Assembly (NCBI GenBank): GCA_018609965.1
Contig: JAHENP010000210.1
Coordinates: forward strand, 1 to 12,823
Length of the DNA stretch: 12,823 nt
Origin: Haloferacaceae archaeon
GTDB lineage: Archaea; Halobacteriota; Halobacteria; Halobacteriales; Haloferacaceae
Reading direction: 5' to 3'
Part shown: in pieces, positions 1 to 6,311 of the stretch
How positions within the stretch are numbered: position 1 is the stretch's first letter
Layout of the letters: each line of letters opens with the position of its first letter
The notes under the pieces: model-generated
Seen by the model: only the letters and a program-made list of their open reading frames with translations
What the model was told of the DNA's origin: nothing
Database searches by the model: none
Position numbers and translations under genes: made by a program

Positions 1-2
1 CG

Positions 3-1328
3 CACTGGCGGGGGTGGTTGGGTGGAACCCTCGGGCTCGCCGGGTTGGGGTTGTTGTACGGCTCACCGGCAGTCCTCGCCGGCGCAGTCGTCCCGTTGGC
101 GTACGTCACGTACGCCGCCGTCTCGGCACTGCCGACGACGGTCTCGCTCCAGATACGACGGCGGGTGGTCGCCGACCAGATCACGCCCGGCGACACGGTG
201 CCGGTCCGACTCACCGTCGAGAACACCGGTCGATCCGTCCTGCCGGATCTGCGCGTCGTCGACGGCGTCCCCGAAACGCTGGGTGTCGCCGACGGCTCGC
301 CGCGGGCAGCGGTGTCGCTCCGACCGGGCGAGACCGCGACGCTGTCGTACGCAGTGACCGCGCGCCGTGGCCGGTACGGGTTCGACGAGCCGCGGGTCCG
401 GGTCAGGTCACTCGCCGGCTCCAGCGCGGCGACACTGTCGGTTCCGGCGACCGGGGCGGCGGCAGTCGAGACCAGTCCGCCGGCGACGGCCGTCTCAGTG
501 GACCGTGCTGCACCGCTCCGAGTCGGGCAGGCGACGGCCGACAGCGGGGGCGAGGGGTTGGAGTTCCACAGCACCCGTGAGTACCGCCCGGGAGACCCGC
601 GGTCGCGCGTCGACTGGCGACAGTTCGCCAAGCGACGCGAACTGGTCACGACTCAGTTCCGCGAGGAACGTGCCGGCCGGGCAGTCGTGGTGGTAGACGT
701 GCGACCGCCGACCCGGCGGTCAGGGACGGCCGCGGCGCCGACCGGTGGGACGTACGCCGCCTACGCGGCGGAGGCGGCCGTCGAACGACTTCGTGCCGAC
801 GGTGACGACGTGTCACTCGCTGTGTTGGGGGTGGACGACCGCGAGGTGTCGACGCCAGTCGCGACGGCCGGTGACGCCGTCTGGATCGACGACGTGACGG
901 CCAACCGACGCCGGACCCGTGCGGTCTTCGCGGCCGCGAGCGCGGCCGCCGGCAATCGGGAGACCGTCTCCCGCAACACGGGTGTGTACGACCAGACCCC
1001 ACCCCGTGGGACGGACGCGGCGGCGGCGACGCTCGTCGCCCGGTGTCCGGCGGACGCACAGGTGATCCTCGTGTCGCCGTTCCCCGACGCGGTGCCGGCG
1101 GTGTACGCTCGTCGGTTCCGGGTCGCGGGGTACGCGGTCGCGGCGGTCGCGCCGGACCACACCGGCGGTCTCGGCGGCGAGGGGCTCGGCCGCAGAGCGG
1201 CGGCGATCAGTCGACGGCTCCACCTCCGAGAGGTGCGCCCGCTCTGTCGGACGGTGATCGACTGGCCGGGAGATCGGCCGCTCGGGCTCGCCGTCGCCCG
1301 GGCAATCGACGGGGGTGGTCGGCGGTGA
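3..1328 (+). CDS. DUF58 domain protein (5' end cut by window)
   Basis: The reading frame is open from the window edge; a TTG at 18 could start it, but the residues before it (His-Trp-Arg-Gly-Trp) continue the hydrophobic N-terminus, so I treat it as truncated at the left edge. Numbering from 18, residues 1-40 contain hydrophobic membrane segments, about 55-160 form a beta-rich adhesion-like region, and 181-215 carry the DUF58 signature (REYRPGD, then RVDWRQFAKR). The stretch after it, VVVVDVRPP at about 223-231, occupies the first strand of a von Willebrand A-like fold, but the usual metal-site D-x-S-x-S pattern is not evident. DUF58 proteins normally sit beside MoxR AAA+ ATPases in membrane-associated operons of poorly known function; the MoxR gene would lie to the left if present. 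The stop overlaps the next gene's start (GTGA), indicating translational coupling. Confidence 0.9.
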   Translation, partial: HWRGWLGGTLGLAGLGLLYGSPAVLAGAVVPLAYVTYAAVSALPTTVSLQIRRRVVADQITPGDTVPVRLTVENTGRSVLPDLRVVDGVPETLGVADGSPRAAVSLRPGETATLSYAVTARRGRYGFDEPRVRVRSLAGSSAATLSVPATGAAAVETSPPATAVSVDRAAPLRVGQATADSGGEGLEFHSTREYRPGDPRSRVDWRQFAKRRELVTTQFREERAGRAVVVVDVRPPTRRSGTAAAPTGGTYAAYAAEAAVERLRADGDDVSLAVLGVDDREVSTPVATAGDAVWIDDVTANRRRTRAVFAAASAAAGNRETVSRNTGVYDQTPPRGTDAAAATLVARCPADAQVILVSPFPDAVPAVYARRFRVAGYAVAAVAPDHTGGLGGEGLGRRAAAISRRLHLREVRPLCRTVIDWPGDRPLGLAVARAIDGGGRR

Positions 1329-2920
1329 GGGTGGATCGGGACCGCGAGACGGTGGCTGCGCCGCCGGGGCGCAACTGGCGGTCGCCGCCAGTGGTCATGA
1401 CACTGTCGGTGGCCGTCGTCGTCGCCACCGGGTGGTGGGTGGCGACCGCGGCCGGAGTCGGGCGAGCGACCGCCGGGGTCGCCGCCGGCGCGGTGCTCGT
1501 GGGGGTGTTCGTCAGACTCGCCGGCACCGACCGACTCCGCCCGTTCGCGGTCGCCGCGGCGTGGGTCGTGTCGTTCCCGGCCGGAGGGCTCGCGGCCACC
1601 GGGATGGTGCTCGTCTCCGCCGGCCAGTTCGCCGGCACCGCGCCCGTCGGCGCGGTGTTTCTTGTCGCCGGTCTGGGTGTTGCGACGCTCGGCGCGACCG
1701 GTCTCCCGAGTCGCTCCGTCGGCCGAGAGGACCTGCGTCTGGCGGCCCGGGTCGCGGTGACGGCGGCGGCGACGCTCGTCGTGACGACGCTGGCTCCGGT
1801 CGTCGACACTGTCACCAGACAGGAGGCGGGGGTGACGCTGCCGACGGCACCGCTGGCGGCGGTCGGCGAGCGACTCGTCACGGTGTTCGTCACACCGCCG
1901 GCGAGCCCACCGCCGGTCGGGAGCTTCCTCGTAGTCGTCGCCGGCGGCGCAGTCGGGTTCGCGTCGATCCTTCGCCGGCTCCCCGTCCGGGCGTTGTTGG
2001 ATGACGAGACCGACGACCCCTCGCCGGCGGTGGCGGCGCTTGACCGACTGCTCGCGGTGCTTGACTACGGCTGGGCCGCGTTGCTCCTCGCCGGGCCGGT
2101 GTTGGCTGTCAACGCCGTCGCGCCGACGGTGGTGTGGGAGCCAGTCGCGGCGTCGATTCGAGCGCCACTCGGCGCCGCCACGGCAACACCGGCCGTCCGT
2201 GCGTTTGCGGTCGGGACCTGCGTCGTGGCGGTCCTCGTCTGGTCGCTTGTCTGGCTCGTCCGGACCGGCTACCGCACACGGCTCGGGACGCAGACGGCGA
2301 CCGCCGGCGCCGTTGCAGGGTGGTCGATGTCGGTGTGGCTCGGCTGGCGCCGTGGTGGCGGGCTCGCCGAGACGCTCGCGACGGTCGTCGCGGATGCGCT
2401 CCCGCCAACGGCAGCGTCGTCGTTCCAGCGAGGGTTCGACGCCGTCGTCGGGTACTACGGACTGGAGACGGTCGGGCTAGCGTTAGTCACTGGCTGTGTC
2501 GTCGTCGCGGCCGGTGTCGTCCTCCTGTTGGCGCTCGGTGGGGTCGTGGGCGTCGTGCCCGCGAGCGGCCTCGGACACGGGCTGTCGGCCGCGGGGCTGT
2601 TCGCCGCCGGCGGGTTCGGGCTGGCACTCGACGCCGGACTCGCGCCGTCGCTGGCGGCACTCGTCGGCGCCGTCGTCGTCTGGGATCTCGGCGGCTACGG
2701 CACCGCCCTCGGCCGCGAGGTGGGACAACAAGGGCAGAGTCGACGGGCCATCTTCGTCCACCTTGGCGGGAGTCTTCTCGTCAGTCTCGTCGCCAGCGCC
2801 GGCGCGATCGCGGCGCTGCGCGCTCGTGAGAGCGTCACGCTTGCGCCGACCGCCTCCGCCCCGGCGGTGTTGCTCGCTGGCGTGGCGGCGCTTGTCGTGT
2901 TCGCGTTGTTGTTGCGGTAG
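1325..2920 (+). CDS. Multi-pass membrane protein coupled to DUF58 gene
   Basis: A 531-residue protein. The GTG at 1325 overlaps the DUF58 stop as GTGA; I chose it over upstream in-frame starts because those would run deep into the DUF58 gene, and the hydrophobic helices only begin after it. After a short charged N-terminus (VRVDRDRETVAAPPGRNWR) the protein is almost wholly hydrophobic, with many predicted helices rich in Ala, Val, Gly and Leu, separated by short loops. No catalytic motif is visible. Haloarchaeal DUF58 operons commonly carry a large membrane protein of this type (I believe the DUF7519 family, recalled from memory rather than tested). Inference: it is a membrane partner in a MoxR/DUF58 assembly involved in envelope or protein maturation. 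It appears to be the last gene of the operon, because the next gene is on the opposite strand. Confidence 0.85.
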   Translation: MRVDRDRETVAAPPGRNWRSPPVVMTLSVAVVVATGWWVATAAGVGRATAGVAAGAVLVGVFVRLAGTDRLRPFAVAAAWVVSFPAGGLAATGMVLVSAGQFAGTAPVGAVFLVAGLGVATLGATGLPSRSVGREDLRLAARVAVTAAATLVVTTLAPVVDTVTRQEAGVTLPTAPLAAVGERLVTVFVTPPASPPPVGSFLVVVAGGAVGFASILRRLPVRALLDDETDDPSPAVAALDRLLAVLDYGWAALLLAGPVLAVNAVAPTVVWEPVAASIRAPLGAATATPAVRAFAVGTCVVAVLVWSLVWLVRTGYRTRLGTQTATAGAVAGWSMSVWLGWRRGGGLAETLATVVADALPPTAASSFQRGFDAVVGYYGLETVGLALVTGCVVVAAGVVLLLALGGVVGVVPASGLGHGLSAAGLFAAGGFGLALDAGLAPSLAALVGAVVVWDLGGYGTALGREVGQQGQSRRAIFVHLGGSLLVSLVASAGAIAALRARESVTLAPTASAPAVLLAGVAALVVFALLLR

Positions 2921-2991
2921 CCGTCGCAACTAGAGAGGTGAACACAGTCGCGGTCGTCATCCGCCGGGGACAGGCGAATACGGCGAGTTCC

Positions 2992-3252
2992 TCATCCACC
3001 GGAAACGGGCGGAAACAGGGCGAGTTCGTCGTCGGGGTCGACCGGCGTGTCGGGGTCGGCCGGCTCACCGTCCCGGAGGAGGTTGACGTGGTCCTGGAGG
3101 TCGCCGTCGTCGTCGGTGACACGGTCCGCGAGCGCCGGGTACGCCGCCAGCAACGCAGCCAACGCCTCGCCGACCGTCTCCGCGTCCGTCTCGACCGTCG
3201 GCTGGTCCGTTCCGGCGGTCTCCGCGAGGTCGGCAAACAGTTTCCACTGCAC
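2992..3252 (-). CDS. samp1: Small archaeal modifier protein 1 (ubiquitin-like, MoaD family)
   Basis: An 86-residue beta-grasp protein that begins VQWKLFADLAETAG, contains the helix region VGEALAALLAAYPAL, and ends DELALFPPVSGG. The terminal Gly-Gly is the hallmark of ubiquitin-like sulfur carriers, and the length and sequence pattern match my memory of Haloferax SAMP1 closely. The C-terminal glycine of this family is adenylated by the E1-like enzyme UbaA; it is then either joined to lysines of target proteins (sampylation) or thiocarboxylated for molybdopterin synthesis. I chose the GTG at 3252 because homologues start exactly at this M/V-x-W-K-L-F sequence; the longer open frame upstream is Arg-rich and non-coding in character. 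It is a lone gene on the minus strand, convergent with the membrane-protein gene and divergent from the broken peptidase. No E1 or MoaE gene is in the window. The name SAMP1 rather than a dedicated MoaD is a family-level judgement. Confidence 0.9.
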   Translation of the reverse strand: MQWKLFADLAETAGTDQPTVETDAETVGEALAALLAAYPALADRVTDDDGDLQDHVNLLRDGEPADPDTPVDPDDELALFPPVSGG

Positions 3253-3390
3253 GGTCGAACTGGGGTGAGCCGACGTATCAGCGTTGCGTCCGGCGACTGG
3301 GTGGGTGTTCGCTGAAGAAAGGTGGTGGCGCGTGGCACGGACTGTGCCGCGTCCAGGAGGCCCACCTGACAGGCGTTCAGAGCGTCGTCC

Positions 3391-4535
3391 GTGACCACAC
3401 AGGAGCCTCCAGGGACGGAGCGTCGCCCGGTGAGGAAGACGCTCCACGGTGAGGGGGTCGCCGACCGTACCGTTGGCTGGAGGACGACGACAACGACACA
3501 GTCGAAGCCTGGACCGACCGCCAGAACGGGTACGCCGACGGCGAGACGACGACCACCCCGTTGGGAGGGGTGGTGAGCGTCGACGCCGTTCGACCCGCCG
3601 CGGAGGGGGTGTTCTTTCGCCGGCAGTCGTTCGCGGAGCCGATGTCCGTGTGTCGGTAGACACCAATGGCCGGCCGGGAACAGTTTGCCACACAGGATGT
3701 GTCCGTCCCGTTCGAGGTAGAGACGAGTCGGGAGAGGGCCACCTCGGCCGATGGGACGGAGGTGCCGGCGTTCGTCGTCAGACGCGCCGACGTGGAGCCA
3801 GACGGCACCAACCCCGCGTTGTTGACCGGCTACGGCGGGTTCCGGATCAACCGAACGCCGTGCTTCGACCGCTTCCGGCTGTCGTTCCTCCAAGCGGGTG
3901 GGGTGTTCGTCGTCGCGACGCTCCGGGGCGGGGCAGAGTACGGCGACGAGTGGCACGAGGCCGGGCGGCGTGAACAGAAACACCACACCTTCGAGGACGC
4001 GGAGGCGGTCACGGACACGCTCGTTGACCGCGGGTGGGCCCCGCCCGACCGGCTGGCGGCGATGGGCGGCTCTAACGGCGGCCTCCTCGTCGGCGCGCTG
4101 ATCACGCGGGACCCGGAGCGGTTCCAAGCGGCCGTCTGTCTGGTGCCGTTGCTGGACATGTTGCGGTTCCACGAGTTCCTCCTTGGGGAGTCGTGGACCG
4201 CCGAGTACGGCTCGCCGGAGGAGCCGGAGGCGTTCACCTACCTCCGCGAGTACTCTCCGTACCACAACGTCGAAGAGACGGTCTACCCGGCGACGTTGTT
4301 CGAGACCGCACTCGGTGACACCCAGGTCCACCCCGCACACGCCTGGAAGACCGCCACGCGGGTCCAGACGAACAACACCGGACCCCACCCCATCGCGCTC
4401 CGCGTCGCAGACGGCACTGGCCACGGCACCGGCAAACCCACCTCGATGGTCGTCCGGGAGTCGGCCGAGCGCTGGGGGTTCCTCGCCGACCAGCTCGACA
4501 TCCCCGCGGCGGCGCTCCGCGCCGACGAGGGGTGA
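3391..4535 (+). pseudogene. Prolyl oligopeptidase (S9A) pseudogene, propeller deleted
   Basis: The N-terminal piece starts at GTG 3391 and reads RPVRKTLHGEGVAD, a typical S9A start. At about 3463-3468 the frame breaks: the expected DPYRWLED is recovered only in another frame (YRWLEDDDNDTVEAWTDRQN), which fits loss of one C. That frame continues through a fragment resembling the end of the propeller (VVSVDAVRPAAEGVFFRRQSF) and reaches TAG at 3657. From ATG 3666 a 289-residue segment in the same frame is the alpha/beta-hydrolase domain: GYGGFR, RGGAEYGDEW, GGSNGG with nucleophile Ser136, GDTQVHP with Asp218, and GTGHGTGKP with His253. A full enzyme is about 650-720 residues; around 300 propeller residues are missing near 3530-3555. 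The catalytic triad survives, so a recently dead gene or a stand-alone hydrolase starting at 3666 are both conceivable; I favour a pseudogene. Confidence 0.85.
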
Positions 4536-4634
4536 GAACTGACCGTCGCGCTCGGCGAGAGGCGACTCGTCTCGGGAGACGACCGACGCCGCCATCCCCC
4601 GATTCGACGGATCGTGTCAGATTCTAATGAAGAA

Positions 4635-4663
4635 GTGAAAAGAGTTTCACCGAACTGTTATAT
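4635..4663. promoter_or_regulatory. Palindrome GTGAAA-agag-TTTCAC next to TATA-like box
   Basis: In an unusually AT-rich patch, a perfect 6-bp inverted repeat with a 4-base spacer occupies 4635-4650. Seven bases on is a TATA-like GTTATAT at 4657-4663. The arrangement resembles an operator next to an archaeal promoter reading rightwards, but no convincing plus-strand gene follows: the short ORF from about 4708 is antisense to the membrane-protein gene and looks non-coding. It may drive a small RNA or be the leftover promoter of a lost gene. Confidence 0.35.
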
Positions 4664-4684
4664 GCCTCTCGCAACAACGAGTTG

Positions 4685-4711
4685 ACACGGCGGGACCCGC
4701 GGACACCGTGT
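4685..4711. other. Hairpin in intergenic region
   Basis: ACACGG at 4685-4690 pairs with CCGTGT at 4706-4711, and GCGGG-ac-CCCGC lies within the arms as an alternative inner stem. It lies 22-28 bases downstream of the TATA-like box at 4657, about where a transcript would begin, and 40 bases beyond the 3' end of the minus-strand gene ending at 4752. It could be the 5' end of a small RNA or part of the 3' untranslated region of the minus-strand unit. A C-run follows at about 4720-4727. Confidence 0.3.
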
Positions 4712-4751
4712 GCCTCAAGACCCCCCCGTCCGCCGGAACCCCCGCCGTTTC

Positions 4752-5207
4752 TCACCGGAGTCGACGCAACTGGAGAGTGACACCACCGGCCGCGAGCAAC
4801 AGCAGCGCGAGGTTGACCACGCCCCGAAACAACGACCGGTACTCGCGGACGACGAACCGGTCGATCGTCGCGTCGATGGCGATGTACACCTGAATCCCGG
4901 CCACGAGCGCCAGTAACGCCAGTCCAGCCAGCGCGAGGTAGTCGACGAGCCGGCGGAGCCGCGCTCCTGTCGATCCATCGACGGTCGACGACGCTGTCGT
5001 CTCCCCGCTCGCCGTCTCGACCGCGTCGGGGTCCGTTCCCCCGTCGGTCACTGTCGCCGTCTGTTCTGTCGACGCTCGATCAGTCGTCGTCTGGTCTGTC
5101 GTCGTCTGCTCCGTCGGCGTCGTCTGTTCTGTCGTCGTCTGCTCCGTCGGCGTTCGGTCAGTCGTCGGTGCTATGCGTCGATCAGTGTCGTGTGTATCGT
5201 CTGTCAT
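4752..5207 (-). CDS. Small two-helix membrane protein with Thr/Gln repeat
   Basis: A 151-residue protein starting at ATG 5207, which overlaps the stop of the upstream surface-protein gene as ATGA. Residues 1-80 are hydrophilic, low in complexity and dominated by Thr, Gln, Asp and Glu, including a duplicated 11-residue unit (PTEQTTTEQTT, then PTEQTTTDQTT) at 20-41. Residues 88-111 (LVDYLALAGLALLALVAGIQVYIA) and 127-147 are two membrane helices separated by a charged loop (DATIDRFVVREYRSLFR); the C-terminus is short and basic (LRRLR). I do not recognise a family and see no catalytic motif. Coupling to the PGF-CTERM gene suggests a shared envelope role. A Thr-rich segment of this kind is often O-glycosylated when it is outside the cell, but the topology cannot be fixed here. 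Confidence 0.85.
   Translation of the reverse strand: MTDDTHDTDRRIAPTTDRTPTEQTTTEQTTPTEQTTTDQTTTDRASTEQTATVTDGGTDPDAVETASGETTASSTVDGSTGARLRRLVDYLALAGLALLALVAGIQVYIAIDATIDRFVVREYRSLFRGVVNLALLLLAAGGVTLQLRRLR
5085..5150 (-). repeat. 33-bp tandem duplication inside membrane-protein gene
   Basis: Two adjacent 33-base copies encode PTEQTTTEQTT and PTEQTTTDQTT; they differ mainly at the Glu/Asp codon. A third, degenerate partial copy (TTDRASTEQT) follows. The DNA, rich in CAGACGACG, is prone to slippage, so copy number may vary among strains. Confidence 0.8.
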
Positions 5208-6199
5208 CTGCGTCTCACCACCACGGTCGCGGTCACGAACACCGCCACGAGCGCGACGGGCGGGCCGAAGCCAGGCGTCGCGGTCTCTGTCGCGGCCGCT
5301 GGCGTCGGCTCCTGATCCTGTCTGGCGTCGGCCTGTTCGAAGTCCTCGACGTCGAACGCCACGTCACGGACGGTCTCGTCGGCGGAGATTCGTTCCTGCG
5401 GGTCGAGATTCGCGACGGAGCGGGCCGTGTCGATCACCACGTCGTCCCGGTACAGCACGGCGTCGACGTAGTAGTTGTAGCCGGATGGCACCGCCACGGT
5501 CGCGGTCGCCTCGCCGGTGCGACCGGCCGGAATCGCACCCACCTGTTGGCTCGCGGCGCCCGCCTGGAGATTCGACTCCGCCTGTCGGAGGCGGAACTCC
5601 ACCCGGAGGTCGCCGCTGGCGTCGTCACCGCCGTTCTCCAACGAGGCCGTCACGCGGAGTCGTGTTCGATTTTCGTCCGCCTCGTCGACTGCGACCGACA
5701 GCGCCGGGAGCGCGGTGCCGTCACTGAACGCGACGGCCGACCGGGCGTACGGCGGGGTCAGTGCCGCGACGCCCGACACCTCGCGGGACTGTTGGTCACG
5801 TCGTTCCCCGTCGCGGAAGACGGTCGTCTCCAACACGTACCCGCCCTCGCGGGAAACGCGCAACGTGCCGTTCACCGGGCGGCTCCCGTCGCCGGTCACC
5901 TCGCCGAGGTCGACAGTCTGTTCGTCCACGAGCAACCTGGAGTCGGCGCCGTACGCCCGGAACCGGACAGTGACGTTCGGCGTCGGTTCGCCGCTGTGGT
6001 CGATCCGCGTGAGCAGACGGAGATCGGCCGTCCCGCCGCGCACCTCGCCGGGCGCGACAGTCACCTCCTCGACGGTCACCGGACCGGGACGGGTGACGCG
6101 GTCCGTGTCCGCGATCACGCCGGGGACCCCCAAGGCGACGACCCCTGCCAGGAGGAGAAGGGCGACGGCCGCCGCCGCAAACAGTCGTTCGGTCTTCAC
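5204..6199 (-). CDS. Secreted PGF-CTERM surface protein
   Basis: A 331-residue protein. GTG 6199 gives VKTERLFAAAAVALLLLAGVV, a short basic start plus hydrophobic core typical of a Sec signal or anchor; the longer open frame upstream is antisense to the helicase gene and was discarded. The body has two beta-rich, CARDB-like stretches: one with NVTVRFRAYGADSRLLVDEQ and VNGTLRV, the other with RLRVTASLENGG and YNYYVDAVLYRDD. Several N-x-T/S glycosylation sequons are present (NVT, NGT, NRT). The C-terminus has a linker rich in Thr, Ala, Pro and Glu, then PGFGPPVALVAVFVTATVVV and RRR at about 309-331: PGF, one helix and a basic tail. This is the PGF-CTERM signal that archaeosortase A processes, with lipid attachment to the membrane. 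I believe this matches the haloarchaeal DUF7490 group, but only from memory. It is first in a two-gene unit. Confidence 0.9.
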   Translation of the reverse strand: MKTERLFAAAAVALLLLAGVVALGVPGVIADTDRVTRPGPVTVEEVTVAPGEVRGGTADLRLLTRIDHSGEPTPNVTVRFRAYGADSRLLVDEQTVDLGEVTGDGSRPVNGTLRVSREGGYVLETTVFRDGERRDQQSREVSGVAALTPPYARSAVAFSDGTALPALSVAVDEADENRTRLRVTASLENGGDDASGDLRVEFRLRQAESNLQAGAASQQVGAIPAGRTGEATATVAVPSGYNYYVDAVLYRDDVVIDTARSVANLDPQERISADETVRDVAFDVEDFEQADARQDQEPTPAAATETATPGFGPPVALVAVFVTATVVVRRR

Positions 6200-6223
6200 G
6201 ACCGGCGATTCTGCGGAACTGGT

Positions 6224-6231
6224 GATAGGTC
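6224..6231 (-). promoter_or_regulatory. Possible TATA element of PGF-CTERM unit
   Basis: On the minus strand AGACCTATC lies 25-32 bases before the GTG start at 6199, the spacing expected for a leaderless haloarchaeal transcript. It is a weak match by sequence alone. The 112-base gap 6200-6311 also has to hold the divergent promoter of the helicase gene, for which I see no clear box. Confidence 0.3.
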
Positions 6232-6311
6232 TTGTGTGGCGTCTCGCCGTACGAGCGGAACACCAGCGCCTACGGCCTCCTGAACACAATCCACTTGTCG
6301 CGGCGACTCCT

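Noticed and set aside
3253..3693. Upstream extension of the SAMP1 frame
   Set aside because: The Arg/Pro-rich extension overlaps the peptidase remnant, while the known family start fits GTG 3252 exactly.
2835..4595. 586-codon open frame on the minus strand
   Set aside because: It is antisense to the peptidase remnant and out of frame with SAMP1; the product is Arg/Pro-rich without haloarchaeal acidic character, as expected for a high G+C shadow frame.
4708..4916. Short plus-strand ORFs after the TATA-like box
   Set aside because: They lie antisense to the membrane-protein gene and have Arg/Ser/Pro-rich, non-acidic products; a small RNA is a better guess than a protein.
5035..5170. Possible CRISPR-like repeat pattern
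   Set aside because: The repeats are directly adjacent, in frame and coding (Thr/Gln units); there are no spacers and no cas genes.
5517..6311. Long upstream extension of the helicase frame
   Set aside because: It is antisense to the PGF-CTERM gene, and the Ser/Arg-rich translation is unlike Lhr; the helicase homology begins at about 6321.
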